The notes under the pieces were generated by a model. The model made no database searches. It was given only the letters and a program-made list of their open reading frames with translations, and was not told where the DNA came from. Positions 26,093 to 38,800 of a stretch of DNA of 64,000 nucleotides are shown in pieces (position 1 is the first letter of the stretch; the number at the start of each line of letters is the position of its first letter). A program made the position numbers and the translations under genes. The stretch comes from an uncultured Christensenellaceae bacterium (lineage in GTDB: Bacteria; Bacillota; Clostridia; Christensenellales; UBA3700): positions 1 through 64,000 of the forward strand of contig CAJUOU010000002.1 in NCBI GenBank assembly GCA_910588545.1. Direction: 5' to 3'.

Positions 26093-29000
26093 TTAGAAGT
26101 TTTCTTCGTCTTCCAAGTCGATATCTTGGCAAGCAGGATTATACAATCTAAATACATACCAAGCAATCAAAGCTGCGCAAACAATCATAAAGATTACAAA
26201 TGCCAATAATACATAAAGAGTAGTATTTGTAGCTTTAGTCTCGTTCTTAATGTTAAATCTTAAGAAGTTGATAGCTGCCTCTTCATCGTAAGCATAGTTT
26301 GTATCGATTAGGTTTGCAGTAATTTGATAGTTACCAGGAGTGATAATCAATTCGCCTGACTTTTGGTCTTTTTGAGGTGTTCCAAAGTCCAAATCCTCTC
26401 CGCTGCCGGACATTGTCTCGATAGTGAAAGATTTTACAGGAATCTTCTTACCGTACATATCGATATAGTAAGCAGTAACCTTAATTTCGTCTCCCTCGCC
26501 GAATCTTGCATTCAAACCTTTCTTATCATACTTGAATTTTTCGTCAAACTCATAGAAAATTTGAACTTGAATAGGTTTGATAACCAAAGTAGCCTCTACA
26601 GTAGCTTGCTCATAGTTAGGGTCATTTTTACCGCTACCGTTAGGGTCAAGTCTGTTGAAAGAGCATACGATAGTGTATTCGCCTGCATTGATAAACTCGT
26701 TCTTTCTCATAACGATTTTGATATTTCTACGAGCGAACTCAGCTTTTTGGTCATCAGTGTAATCCAAAATCTTAGGAGTACCGTCATAAGTATATTCCTT
26801 ATCGCTAAGTATAAAGTCCAAAGCGTCGATTTCAGTTTGCAAATCTTCGGATTTCTCGATAACGAAACTGTCAACAATTCTTCTCTTTTCGGTTACTTGC
26901 AACTCATCGTCGTCCCTTGGGATGTCATCGTCCTTGTCATTCTTATCGTAAATAACAACATCCTCGGTTACGTAATCGCCGTTTTTATCAAGTCTCCAAA
27001 GTTCAACAATCTTTGTCTCCCAGTTATCAGAGTCATCGGCTCTGGTAATTTCCGCAGTTACTTTGTACTCGCCTGCTTTAGAAACGCCTTTAATCTCCTT
27101 ACCGTCATATAGATAACGAATATTATAGCCCTCTGCAATTACCAAATCATGGTCTATAAGATTAATTGAGTAAACAGATTCAACGCCGTCAATCTTAGTG
27201 TAAACGATACCGTTTTCTAGTTGAGTTTCGTCAGGAGCTGCACCATCAATCATCCAAACGCTGCTATCAAATTTACCTACTCTGTCGCCGATTTTCTTTT
27301 TAGTGATTTCGACTTGAATAGTATAAACATCACTTGAAACATTCATATTATCAACTGCAACGCTTACCTCGTAAGTACCTGCATTTCTAAGAATGTTGTT
27401 TGTAAATTGAATTTCGCTTTCTGCAACGCCAAGATTTTCCAAATCTGCCAAACCGCTTTCGCCAATCTTGAACTCAACGTCATAGCCATTGTATTCCATA
27501 GTGAACTTGCCGTCATCGGAAACATCTTCTTTTTGCAACTTACCATCTAAAGTGTACTCTGCTTGAAGAGTGATTGAATTTACAGGTGCTTTTGCAATAG
27601 TAGCTTGTATATAACCATTACCTATTTTAAAGTTAGGGTTAGGGACTCTCATTCTAATAGGAATATTGTAAGTACCCGAGTTAGGGAAATACAAGCCCAA
27701 CTTACCGCCTGTAACAATGTCGTCAGGGTTAGATGGTTTTTGTCTTATAACTTCAACACCCAAATGTTTGTAATCGTCAATACCGAAATACAAAGAGTTT
27801 ACTTTTTGTGCAATACCGGTATCAGGGTCCATATAAGGGTCTGCAATACCATTGTCAATCAAAGCCTGAATGTCATTTTCGGTTAGTAGCAAGTAAGTAC
27901 CACCTTTAAATACTTCATTGATATTACTTACTTCCAAATCAACAGTTCTTTGAGAAATAGAAACAATAATAGTAGCATTTCTCAATCTTACATTAGGACT
28001 ACCGCCGATAGCAAGACCTGTCAAGTTCAAAGCGATAGTATAATTACCTGCCTCAGCTTTGTTATTGTCGGAGAATTGATAAGGCAATTCGCTTTCAGGA
28101 GTGCTTGCATCAACACCAAGTAAGCGTCTAAGCGTAGCCTCAAATTCCTTTTCCAAAGACAAATCGATTGTGTTATTCAAACCATTGAATACTTTTGAAA
28201 TAGTAATAACACCGTTTGAATTTGTAGTAACTGTAATGTTCTCGTCACTTTCATATTTGTCGGTATCGAATACAACATTCAAATCACGTGTTACGATATT
28301 AAAGCCTGTTGACAAATAAATTGTATTAATCTTATCGCCGGAAATCGCAAGTGAAACATTGTAATATCCAACATTGATAACATTGCTTGCACTTACAGTT
28401 CTGTTATTAAGCTTATAAGTAAAATCAAAATCATAATATTTTGTAACACCGCCGTTAGCAATTTCCTCCTCGGTAAGCAAAGCTTCAAGCTTGTCACGCA
28501 AAGATTTGCTGATACTGTCGATAGTTAAGTTAACAACTTTATTATCGAAGTATACGCCGTCAATGGACACTTGACCTTCTTCAACAGGCGTATTAGGAGC
28601 TTTTACATCGTCGTTTGTAGCAATAATAGTTGCAGGAACAACCTTTATCTCATACTCTTTGGTAAAAGGAGCATATCTATCGTCGCCACGTTTAATTTTC
28701 AAAGTAACAATGTAGTAACCAATTTCATTGATAATAGTGTTCTCAACCTCGTTAGCGCCGTACAAAATCATCATTTTATCTCTTAAAGCGTTTTCGTCAA
28801 AATCAAGCAAAGACCTAAAATCGATAAATCCGTTGATAAATTCAACTTCGATAACACTTGTAGTAGGGTCCAAGTCTCTGATAAAGAAGTTTCTTCCCTC
28901 TTCAACGTTATCTCCTACAACGCTAAAGTGACCGATAAGCATATTAGGGTCGCTAAGGTTAACATAGTTAATCAAGTTTGCATCGTCAATCAAAATAACA

Positions 29001-32000
29001 TAGAAGTATTTACCGATAGGAGCTCTCTTACCCGGGATAAATTCAAATTCTTCCTTATCTTGGTTTTTATAAATAATGTCCAAGTAAATTCTGTGAGCCT
29101 CGGTTTTAATACCTGTAGCGTCATAGAAATAAGCTTTTACATTAGGGGTTTCAAAACAGCTGATAGAATTAAACTCTCCGTCGATATAAATGTTGGAAAT
29201 TACAGCTCTCTTGATTCTGAAATCGCCCCTTGTATTTGCATTGCTTGCCAATTTGTAGTTTATGCAATCTTCGTCAATAGTTGCAGTTACATCGTATCTT
29301 CCTGCATTTGACTCTTTTGTTGCATTAGTATGATAAGTAATCTTAACATCGTCAATAGTATCGCCGGAAACCAACTCACCTGCACCCAAAGTAACACTGA
29401 AATCAGGGTTAGGCTCCCAATAAGTCTTTTCGATATAATCTACAGTCATATCATTAATGACTTTCTTTTGAATACCTACAGTCTCAACTGTTTGCAAAGT
29501 ATTGTTGATTTGGTATTCAATAGCATTACCTTCATCATCAACCGCATTTGCCTCGAACACATAAAAGTTGTTTTGTGATTGCTGATTTGTTATAGCAAAA
29601 TCGTAAATAGATTTTACCCTTATATGAACAAGCAAGTAATACTTAGCATCTCTGCCCTCGTTTGCATCGGTTACAGGATTATTACCCGATTTGTCCGAAT
29701 AGAAACCTGCCGATACAACTTCGATATATGTATTAAATTGTTCGATATCATAAATTGCGTCAATGCCCTCTAGTTTTTCTTTTGCAGTTTGTTTTCTTGT
29801 CTCATCCGAAAATCTTACGGAAATTCTAGAAGTATCAAAACCGTTACTCTTACTGTAAACCTCTGTCAAATCTCCGTTATCGGAAGTAATGTTGATATCT
29901 GCTATCAAAACTTCGATAGTCTCTTGCTTAACAATGATTACAACAGTGCCATTAATAGTCTTTTTTAAGCTACTGCTCTCATCGCCTTTGGTAGCAACAG
30001 CGTTACTTATCAAAGTAAAGTTATACGCAGTACCGCCGTCCATAGTAGTCTTAATTTCCGCATCGAACACATTGTTCGTGCTTTGTATTACTGTTCCTTT
30101 GGTGTTTAACTCGTTATCAGGTTGATTTGCAGCTTCGAAATAAACTTTACCACCTGCAGGACCAAAGTTTGCACGTATAGTTGCAAATACCGATTTCGTA
30201 GAGCCTTTAGAAGGGTCGTATGGATCCGTACCACCGGTTATCTTTTTGATATAGTACTCTATATCTGCCGTAATATCCGGATTTGTCTTATCGATATGAG
30301 CATTAAACTCGTAATCTTTTGTATTATCAGCCTGGTCATAAATCTTTATATGATATTTGTTATAACCATCCGCCGTAAAAGTAACCCTATTATTTTGTAA
30401 AGTGCTGTTTATACGTTCCGGATAACTTCCGATTATAGGATTACCTTGATTATCCAATGCTGTTTTAAATACATCTACCGTCTTAACACCGGAGTTTGCA
30501 TCTGCAACTTCAAACTCAACTGTTTTGTCAGCATTAAACCATACATTTGTTTCGTGTAGATAATCAAATTGACTATCATCCATAGTAGGGGCAATATTGT
30601 CTACAAAAACATTTTTACCCAAATTTAACGGTACGACTGCACCTGCATCGTCAAACTGACTGAACACTACAGGGTTATCGTTTTTATAACCGATAATCTC
30701 GTATTGAGCACCCGCTAACGGAGTGGAATCACTAATTGTAAAGCTGAAACCGTTTGCTGCAGTGTGAGTTACGGCTTGGCTCTTAAATGCAGTAGTTCCT
30801 ACTATTCTGTACTCTACCCTATCTACGGCATTATTTTGAATCCTGTTGCTAGTATTGTTTTGGTCATCACGTAGCAATACATTTATTGTTTGAGTTTTAC
30901 CCCATCCGTTAGGAACTGTAACCGTGTTTCTTGCCGGCAACATTTGTAAATTAGGCATTTCAGCTGTAGGAGCAAAACAGAATCTGTTTTTGTGGTCAAC
31001 ATAAGCATAATCAGGGTCCACAGTACTTTGAATAGTTATTTTAGCAGCTCTTTTTGGATAAATCAAATTCCAACCGCTAATAACCTTATCATTTTCAAGT
31101 ATTTTGATTAAACTTGTATCGAAAACTACGTTTGTATCTACTTTAACTTCGTTAATCTTTTCTCTTGCGGCAGCACTGATTGCATTGTTTTTAAATAGCG
31201 TCAAATAATCATTGCCCGTATACGACTGATTACCCAAAAGTTGAATGCCGTACGTCGACCCGCTTAAGCGTTTACCTGTAACAATCTCAAATCGTTGAAC
31301 ATCCGCAGCCATATTGTCGGTAGCCATATTGAAATTCACATCAAAAGCTTTATTATTATCCGAACCGTAATAAACTGCAGGATTACTGCTTATAGCATCG
31401 GTTGCACAAGTACCTACACGGAAGAAACAGTCAAAAGTACCGTAACCCGTCATAGTTCTTTTGATATTCAAATAACCGGGGTCATTTGTAAATTTCATCT
31501 CGATACTACCAAATTTTGCGTCATATTGTGCCATATCGATTTTAGCTTTACCAAAAGACCTGTCTATTTTACCTCTTTTGGCATCGCTAGTATCCATACC
31601 CCAATTTACAGAGCTATTGGTAGGCATATCGTTTTTACCGTAACCGCTAAGTAGATAGTTAGCTCTTTCATTGCTGTTTGAAAGCCATTCCGAGCCGTTA
31701 GCACAAACGATTGTTGCAGTAGGAGAATAGTATCCGTTAGGTATACCCGTCATAGCGGCAACCTTAGAACTTTCAAAATCACTAGGCGAATATGTTGCAC
31801 CATTTGCAGACTTTGCCCTTACCCAAAAGCTACCTTGATAATCCCATACAACGCCTTTTACACCTTGTATATTATATCCGGCAACTGCTCCGCAAAAGTT
31901 CAATACACCATCGTTTTGACTCAAACCTGAGCCACCAGGCTCACTATCTGCTGTTAAAATTACGCCAGAGCCGCCTTTCATCATAAGGTTGGAAGTATTT

Positions 32001-32875
32001 AAAGCAGCAGTAGCACTTGTATAAGCGCCATATACACCGCCGATAATACCCATTTGTAAAGCCATATATCCACCGTTTGTGTTTCTCCAGTTTTTTGTAT
32101 TTACTTTCAACTCGGTATTTCCTGTTATGTTAACATAAGCATTGTTTAGTATTCCGCTTTGAGCCCCGCAAATACCACCCAATAATAATTTATTGGCATA
32201 TTCTTTATCGGCAAAAGTATCGGCGTGCATTTCTACTTTGGCAGAATCTATATCCAATCTTACATTTTGGATAGTACCTCTATTCTCTCCGCAAACAAGA
32301 CCGAATGTTGCGATAGTATTTTTCTTACCCTTATGCCATGCAGTCGGTGAAGCAAACTTCCAAGTCAAACTTTTATATTCGAATGTTACATTTTTAATAA
32401 CACCGCCGGGAGCTAATACACCAACAAATCCCGCACCGTAATAGTTATCTCCCGAACCTGTCCAAGTATCTAACATAGGCCATCCGTCGGAACTAGTTCT
32501 TAATCTGACAACCTTTCCGTTACCGTTAAAAGTACCGGTATAACTATTGCTGTTAGGTTTACCGCTTCCCCAATCCAACTCAACGTCATTTGCCAAATAG
32601 CAACTTCTATTGTTTTGTATAGCGCTTTTTAATTCAGCTTGTGTAGTGATACGGTCTCCCGAAGTACCGTCAGGATTGGTTTTTCCTGTTGTGCTGTTAT
32701 CTAAGTTAACACTATCGGCAACATTACCCATCAAACCGTCTGTTATACCTTCAGGGGTGGAGTTACCCTTAGGGCTATATATCAATAGCCCTGTGGTAAC
32801 AGACAGTAGCATTGCAATAATTACCGCAACAGCTGTCACTATTAATTTTCTTTTATTTTTCACTGATTCCCTCAT
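26093..32875 (-). CDS. Giant membrane-anchored surface protein, 2,260 residues
   Basis: A basic start and hydrophobic stretch (about 9-32) form a signal or anchor. Next is a region (about 70-330) with GFVGVLAPGGVIKNVTFEY and GLVCGENRGTIQNV, resembling GLUG-type beta-helix repeats of surface proteins. The middle has Ig-like stretches such as VEFEVADANSGVKTVDV. The large C-terminal half has many repeats ending in NAGTYEVSV or NAGEYTIVC with YDG-type segments, as in MBG-like adhesin domains. A single membrane span (about 2215-2240) is followed by a short acidic tail, so it is anchored by its C-terminus without an LPXTG signal. The start has AGGAGG upstream. It lies 14 bases after the giant lipoprotein gene and is clearly co-transcribed. 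The function is probably adhesion or cell-envelope structure. Confidence 0.8.
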   Translation of the reverse strand: MRESVKNKRKLIVTAVAVIIAMLLSVTTGLLIYSPKGNSTPEGITDGLMGNVADSVNLDNSTTGKTNPDGTSGDRITTQAELKSAIQNNRSCYLANDVELDWGSGKPNSNSYTGTFNGNGKVVRLRTSSDGWPMLDTWTGSGDNYYGAGFVGVLAPGGVIKNVTFEYKSLTWKFASPTAWHKGKKNTIATFGLVCGENRGTIQNVRLDIDSAKVEMHADTFADKEYANKLLLGGICGAQSGILNNAYVNITGNTELKVNTKNWRNTNGGYMALQMGIIGGVYGAYTSATAALNTSNLMMKGGSGVILTADSEPGGSGLSQNDGVLNFCGAVAGYNIQGVKGVVWDYQGSFWVRAKSANGATYSPSDFESSKVAAMTGIPNGYYSPTATIVCANGSEWLSNSNERANYLLSGYGKNDMPTNSSVNWGMDTSDAKRGKIDRSFGKAKIDMAQYDAKFGSIEMKFTNDPGYLNIKRTMTGYGTFDCFFRVGTCATDAISSNPAVYYGSDNNKAFDVNFNMATDNMAADVQRFEIVTGKRLSGSTYGIQLLGNQSYTGNDYLTLFKNNAISAAAREKINEVKVDTNVVFDTSLIKILENDKVISGWNLIYPKRAAKITIQSTVDPDYAYVDHKNRFCFAPTAEMPNLQMLPARNTVTVPNGWGKTQTINVLLRDDQNNTSNRIQNNAVDRVEYRIVGTTAFKSQAVTHTAANGFSFTISDSTPLAGAQYEIIGYKNDNPVVFSQFDDAGAVVPLNLGKNVFVDNIAPTMDDSQFDYLHETNVWFNADKTVEFEVADANSGVKTVDVFKTALDNQGNPIIGSYPERINSTLQNNRVTFTADGYNKYHIKIYDQADNTKDYEFNAHIDKTNPDITADIEYYIKKITGGTDPYDPSKGSTKSVFATIRANFGPAGGKVYFEAANQPDNELNTKGTVIQSTNNVFDAEIKTTMDGGTAYNFTLISNAVATKGDESSSLKKTINGTVVIIVKQETIEVLIADINITSDNGDLTEVYSKSNGFDTSRISVRFSDETRKQTAKEKLEGIDAIYDIEQFNTYIEVVSAGFYSDKSGNNPVTDANEGRDAKYYLLVHIRVKSIYDFAITNQQSQNNFYVFEANAVDDEGNAIEYQINNTLQTVETVGIQKKVINDMTVDYIEKTYWEPNPDFSVTLGAGELVSGDTIDDVKITYHTNATKESNAGRYDVTATIDEDCINYKLASNANTRGDFRIKRAVISNIYIDGEFNSISCFETPNVKAYFYDATGIKTEAHRIYLDIIYKNQDKEEFEFIPGKRAPIGKYFYVILIDDANLINYVNLSDPNMLIGHFSVVGDNVEEGRNFFIRDLDPTTSVIEVEFINGFIDFRSLLDFDENALRDKMMILYGANEVENTIINEIGYYIVTLKIKRGDDRYAPFTKEYEIKVVPATIIATNDDVKAPNTPVEEGQVSIDGVYFDNKVVNLTIDSISKSLRDKLEALLTEEEIANGGVTKYYDFDFTYKLNNRTVSASNVINVGYYNVSLAISGDKINTIYLSTGFNIVTRDLNVVFDTDKYESDENITVTTNSNGVITISKVFNGLNNTIDLSLEKEFEATLRRLLGVDASTPESELPYQFSDNNKAEAGNYTIALNLTGLAIGGSPNVRLRNATIIVSISQRTVDLEVSNINEVFKGGTYLLLTENDIQALIDNGIADPYMDPDTGIAQKVNSLYFGIDDYKHLGVEVIRQKPSNPDDIVTGGKLGLYFPNSGTYNIPIRMRVPNPNFKIGNGYIQATIAKAPVNSITLQAEYTLDGKLQKEDVSDDGKFTMEYNGYDVEFKIGESGLADLENLGVAESEIQFTNNILRNAGTYEVSVAVDNMNVSSDVYTIQVEITKKKIGDRVGKFDSSVWMIDGAAPDETQLENGIVYTKIDGVESVYSINLIDHDLVIAEGYNIRYLYDGKEIKGVSKAGEYKVTAEITRADDSDNWETKIVELWRLDKNGDYVTEDVVIYDKNDKDDDIPRDDDELQVTEKRRIVDSFVIEKSEDLQTEIDALDFILSDKEYTYDGTPKILDYTDDQKAEFARRNIKIVMRKNEFINAGEYTIVCSFNRLDPNGSGKNDPNYEQATVEATLVIKPIQVQIFYEFDEKFKYDKKGLNARFGEGDEIKVTAYYIDMYGKKIPVKSFTIETMSGSGEDLDFGTPQKDQKSGELIITPGNYQITANLIDTNYAYDEEAAINFLRFNIKNETKATNTTLYVLLAFVIFMIVCAALIAWYVFRLYNPACQDIDLEDEENF

Positions 32876-32889
32876 AATTCCTCCTAAAA

Positions 32890-35800
32890 TCAGTCTACCT
32901 TAACAATAGGTGCCGCAACTTGGAAATACAAATATGTCTCCACTACTCTACTATTATCCAAAATAGGGTGTTCGTCATTTGCATCACTTTGCATATACAA
33001 CAACCTTACTGTTACTCTTGCTCTACCACCTTTATCTCCAAGTGTAATACCTCTATCGATAATCTCATAGTTATTAGCCACTGCCGTAACAGGTTGATAT
33101 TTCACGGCTTCTTCCAATGGCAAGCTTTGAATATATCTTCTGTTTTCAGCATTGTTTTCCTTAAACTCTTCGGTTTCACTATGTCTATAACCGATAGTGT
33201 ATGTTATTCTGTCAACATAGTCTGTCACTCTTCCGTCCGAAGATATCAAACGTAAATCCAAATCGTTGAATTTTTTGTTTGCAAAGTCTTCATAAGAGAT
33301 TTCGCAATATCTCTCCCCGTTATCAGGGCCTACTTTTGCATATTTAATTACAGCCTCGTTGATTGCTATAGTTACGCCTTCTACCTTGTTCATCTCAAAA
33401 CCGTCAGGATAGCCGTAATCTTGGTCAAACCTAAATGCAACATTGTCATATACACCTTTTTTGCCGAATGTCATTGTCTTTGCAGATGCACCGGTAGCCT
33501 CGGTATTAACAACATTTGAGAAATCCCATCTGTCATAAGGTATCGAATAAGTTTCCATATCGCCGTTTTTAAAGTATACTCTTACACTCTTTGGCAAATC
33601 GGATTGAGTTTGCACAGTATCCATTACAATAGTGTCTTTACTGTCAAATCTTACAAAATCTACAATTCTAGGTTTTACTATAACTTCTCTTGTAAGTGGC
33701 ATTTGCTGTGCATGAGCATTTTTAAGCACTATTGTAAGCTGTGTTCTAAATCCTGTTTCACTCATCCATTTGCTCTCATTTGCAAGTGAGGCGATATTTC
33801 CGTTACTATCCAAGTTAAACAAAGCTTCATAACCTTGAGAAATACTTATGCTTTGAACATCTTGATAAATCCTTCTTCTATCAGAGGTTATTACAAACAT
33901 TTTTTCTGCTTTGTAATAATTGTTAAAGAAGTCTTTGTAATCAAAAATGCTTATTTCGATAGGGTCTTTTTCAACCAACTCAAGTTTTGCATCGTGCCAT
34001 TTAACTTGTGTTGTTTTGTAAATAGGACTGCCTGAAGACAAATTAATCTTAACTTTTGCATTTTCGTGTGTTACACCATCAATGCTTGTTTGCGGTGCCG
34101 AGTTATTACCGTTTTCGTCCTTAAACTCAAACTTGTTCATTGCACCTTCTACATTTCTTATATAAATAGATTTATCCAACCTATCGTTAGTAAGTGTTAT
34201 CGAAGTAGGAAGTGTTTGACCCGAACGAATTTCGATATTCTCCACATAAGTGTCATTTTCTCTAATAAACGCTGTATTATCCTCTATAACAATCCTTACT
34301 TGGTTTGTAAACGTACCTTTTACTGTACTTGCAGTTTCCGTTGCAATATAATAACCAGGTTTATATCTTCCGTTTGCCTTAAATGCACTCATATCGGTCT
34401 TTGTAAACGCATTATTAAGTGCATTTTCGTTCATATCAAAGCCGTTTTCGTCATAATAAGTTACAGCCCAAATTACGTTGTTCTTTTGAACTACAAATGG
34501 CTTGTTTTCCATTGCAGTATCATAGTACATTGTGTTTTTGTTAGGAACATACGCATAGTCAGTAAACTTATTGATAAAGTTGCTCTCACTGTCAACGGCC
34601 ATATCGAAATGAATATATGGTGCTTGACGTACTACATTGTTCAAATCCAATGCATCCATATTTCCGAAGAATGCTTGTGAGGACATATCGTTGAATATCC
34701 TTAACTCCAATCTGTTACGATAATCACCGTTCATTGTCATATCATATCCGACAAGTTGAATGTTATCAAGTTTACCATTTACGATATAAACGTTTGCATT
34801 AAGCTCGGTGAACTCCGGCATTGGCAACAACCTAGATACCAGGTTAAGTACATTGTTTTTTGCACCGCTACTGTTGATAGCACCATTCACTAGTCCCATA
34901 ACTCCACCAAAACCGGCATCCTTAACAGCAACTTCAACAACAGGATATATCAAGTTATCCCAGAAGTTATTTAGGAAGTCTGTATTTTGTTTATTGTTAT
35001 AATTGATACCGCTTACAGTATACGAGTTGCCTTTTGAAGGGTCCAACTGTATGAACATACCATTAAAGCCATTTACCAATTTAGGTACAAATTCGTTTAT
35101 TACGTTATGGTTTAGTTCTACATTAATCTTAATGTTTCTTACACCGTAAATTTTAACATTGATACCTTTTAACAAGCTATCGATAGAGAAGCCGTTCAAC
35201 GCATCTTCAAAACCTACTGTATCTACTTTATTAATATCATTGATGATTGGACCTATCAAATCGCTAAGCATCTTTTTGATATTAAAGTCGATTGCGATGT
35301 TTACCATAGTATCGGCATGAACACTAATACCCAATAAATCGATATCAATTGGTAGCAAATCTTTTGTGGCTCTTATCCACAACTTATTGCTGTTAATATC
35401 CAAAATGATATACAATGCAGGGACGCCACCGCTAATTGCGTCGCTTGAACCATTGCCATCCATACGCAATAGTTTTATCAAAATGCTTCCGCCATTTGCC
35501 CAACCGCCTGTTGTATATGGCAATGACATACCCTCGATAGGCACTTTTTCCATTGTTATCTTAGTATATCTAAAGTAATCGTTAAACGAATAGTTTTTAC
35601 TAATCAAATCAATCCAAATGCCTGGGTCCAAATTATCCAACAAAGAGTTAACGAAGATAGCACCCGATGACATATCAAGTTCAACATAAGCCGAATCGGT
35701 TACATTGATTGTTAAATCTTCAACTCCGCCTATATTTCTTACTTCTAGTTTAGCAGCCATTGAAATTTCGGCAAAGGTCAAGTAAAGTTCGATTATACCA

Positions 35801-38800
35801 TGTTTCAAATCCAAGCTTGCTTTTACTGTAATATTTTCTGCAATGTTGATATCAAGCTCTTTCAAAATAGTTCTCATCATCTCGGCAGAAATATCTATAT
35901 TAAACACGCCGTCACTCATGCTCAAACCTTTTAGCAATAGTGTAACGTAGTCTAATATTTCAAATGGTTTGTCTTCTTCCCCTTCGATTTCGCCGTCACG
36001 CGCCATTCTAAATAGCTCGCTGTTCATTTGCTCTACAGACATATTGTTTGCTGTAGCAACAGCATTTTGTAGGTTTGAAGTACCGCTGTTTACTAAGGCA
36101 CCTAGCAAGCCGTCCAATGCATTACCTACAAGATAAGTAATTTTTGCTGCCAAGCCGGAATTTACCAACGAGAATTTAGGAAGGCCTAAGCCTGACATGT
36201 CGACATAAACATTTCCTCTTGTCATGTACAATGACATTGCCATTTGGTCGTCGCATTTCAACTCTAAAGCAATATTAGTGTTTCTTGCGTCGTCATAGTC
36301 GAAATTCCATTTCAAGCTTAATTCCAACTCATTTGAAAAATCATTCAAATCAACATTGATAGGCAAAGCAAGATTCATACCGCTGGATGCCAAAATGTTG
36401 TTCAAAAGTCTTTGTACGTTAATTGTCGAAGAGTTAGCGCTAATGTTTAATTTTGCATTAATTTCGCCGTATTTCAACAATGTTTTTACTATGTTACTAA
36501 AGTCTGTTGCATAGTAGCTACTTGTAAAGTCTTTAGGTATTTCGATTTCGTTCTTAACACCCAAATGCAACATAGGCAATGCCAATGTAGCGCTTATTGT
36601 TCTGTCGGTATTGTCATCCGAATCTTTTGTAAACAAGTTGATTACTACCGCAATACCTTTGTCGGCATCTGCTGCCGCATCTACTGTAAAGTTAGGCAAT
36701 GTAATCTCACCCAAGTTTACATCAAGCATTTCCAATATTGCGTTAATCAAATTGGTAGTTATTACAACTTTAATATAGTTGCCAAGTGCAGGAGCTGCAG
36801 CAGGTCCGTTTAAAGCATCGTTTACCATACCGATACCGTTGTCAGCCATGCTATATGCAGCATTTCCGCCACCGCCCAAATTAATGTTTCCACCAATACT
36901 AGAGCTTATAGATTGAATGATTTGAGTTAAATCGATATCCATTGTTACAGGTGGAATTGTGATATTTGCAATATTCAATCCGCTGAAATCTGCAAACAAT
37001 GTACCAAATGTTTTGTTTGTTATGCCTGTAGTCTCGTCATAAGAAGGTCTCTTCAATCCCAAAGCGGAACTGTTCCTGTTTGCCTCCAATCTCCAATCGA
37101 AATACAATAGTTTTGCAACAGTACCTTGCTCGAACAAGAAGTTTTCCGAGCCGCTTATAATTTCTATACAAGCTCTTGACAAAATAGTCTCGTATGCACC
37201 TTCTACAATGTTTCCGTTATCGTCATATTTATGAACATTGTCCATTTGCAACTGAATATTCAATGTCAAATCAAGATTGAATGCTTGTGTAAACTCTACA
37301 AACAATTCGTCAATCTTAACGCCTGCCATCTTCAAGATAGGTGCAAGATTGTATCTACCTTGAGGTACATCCGCTTGCAATTTAATTTGAATATTGGTAT
37401 CATCCAATAATCTGTAAATTACAGAATTAATATCGCTTATAACTTTTGTGCCATAATACTCTCTGTAATCATTAAAGCTTGCAGGAGGAGAAATATATTC
37501 GATAGTTTGACCAAGTTTAATGTGCTTGATGCCTAAATTCAAAGTGATTGAATTTACACTGCCGTCATCATTAGGCTTATTAATATTAGCATATAACTTG
37601 ATACCATTAATTTGACTTATTGTAAAGTTACCGTTTAAGCTATCCAAGAAATCAGGTACTTCAAATACAACACCGAATTTTTGCAATAACTCATTAATTA
37701 ATTGCATTGTGATATGAACTTGTAAATAGTTACCTGTCTCTTCGGTAGGCAATGCAGCATCTGCTACCGTACCGAATTGTTGAGCCATTAAGCTGCTCAT
37801 ATATCTTGAAATATCCGAATCGATACTTGCAGATTGAGTACCCGCACCTAAATTAGTGCTTAAGTTATCGATAAGTCCTTTTACCAACTTTGTCAAATCG
37901 ATATCCATAACCATATTAGGCACTTTCAATTTTGCAAACTCAAACTTATCGGCATTTACAAACAAGCTACCATGAGTTTCCTTACCATTTACACCATAGG
38001 CAAACTGTCCGCCGTTAGCTGCATCCAATGGAGGCAATGTATTGTTATTAGGACCTCTGTCGTCATAATAATATACGTCCAATACAGGCACTGTTTCAGA
38101 TGCATGCGAGAACAATATATTAGGTGTTTTGTTATACAAACTTATTCTTGCTTGAGTTATGCCGCTTGCATTATTCACTTTTGACTCTGCATCAATAAAA
38201 TCATTCCATCTTATTTTAATGTTAAGTGTTAAATCAAGTATAAATTCTTGGCTTACTTCAATATTAATAGGCTCATCGCCAAGGCTTAACCCGAACAAAC
38301 TCAATACTTTAGAAACGTCATATTTACCTTTTGTAATCTCAAACGCCAAGTCAAACGACAAATCTACGTCGTCAAGTGCTCTGTAAATCATTGTATTTAG
38401 CAATGTACTTAGGTCAAGTGCTGTTGCAATACCGAATTTTTTAATATCGAAATCCGCAGGAGGAGCAATTTCATCATCTGTTAATTGCTTTCCTAAATGC
38501 AATTTGCTCATACCGATTCCGGCACTTACATTCTTCTCGCCGTCTTTACTTGCTATATTGATAGATATACCGTTATCGGCATCTACAATAATACCGCCAT
38601 CGATATTAGGCAAACCAAACTCTAGGTTTACACCAACCATTCTCAAAACTTCTTCGATTAGTTTTGTGGTCAATGCAACTTTTACAAAGGTTGTACCTTC
38701 TTCTTGATTATCTCCATCTGCCACTGCTGCAAATAAATTTTGTACCGCACTTGCAGCATCTGCCTCGCTGTAGTTGTTAAACGAAACGTCACTCAAACTT

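Noticed and set aside
26363..27112. 249-codon ORF on the plus strand inside the giant surface-protein gene
   Set aside because: It is fully opposite a well-supported gene with signal peptide, repeats and anchor; it has no ribosome binding site and no recognisable protein pattern. The same holds for the 204-codon frame at 34066-34680.
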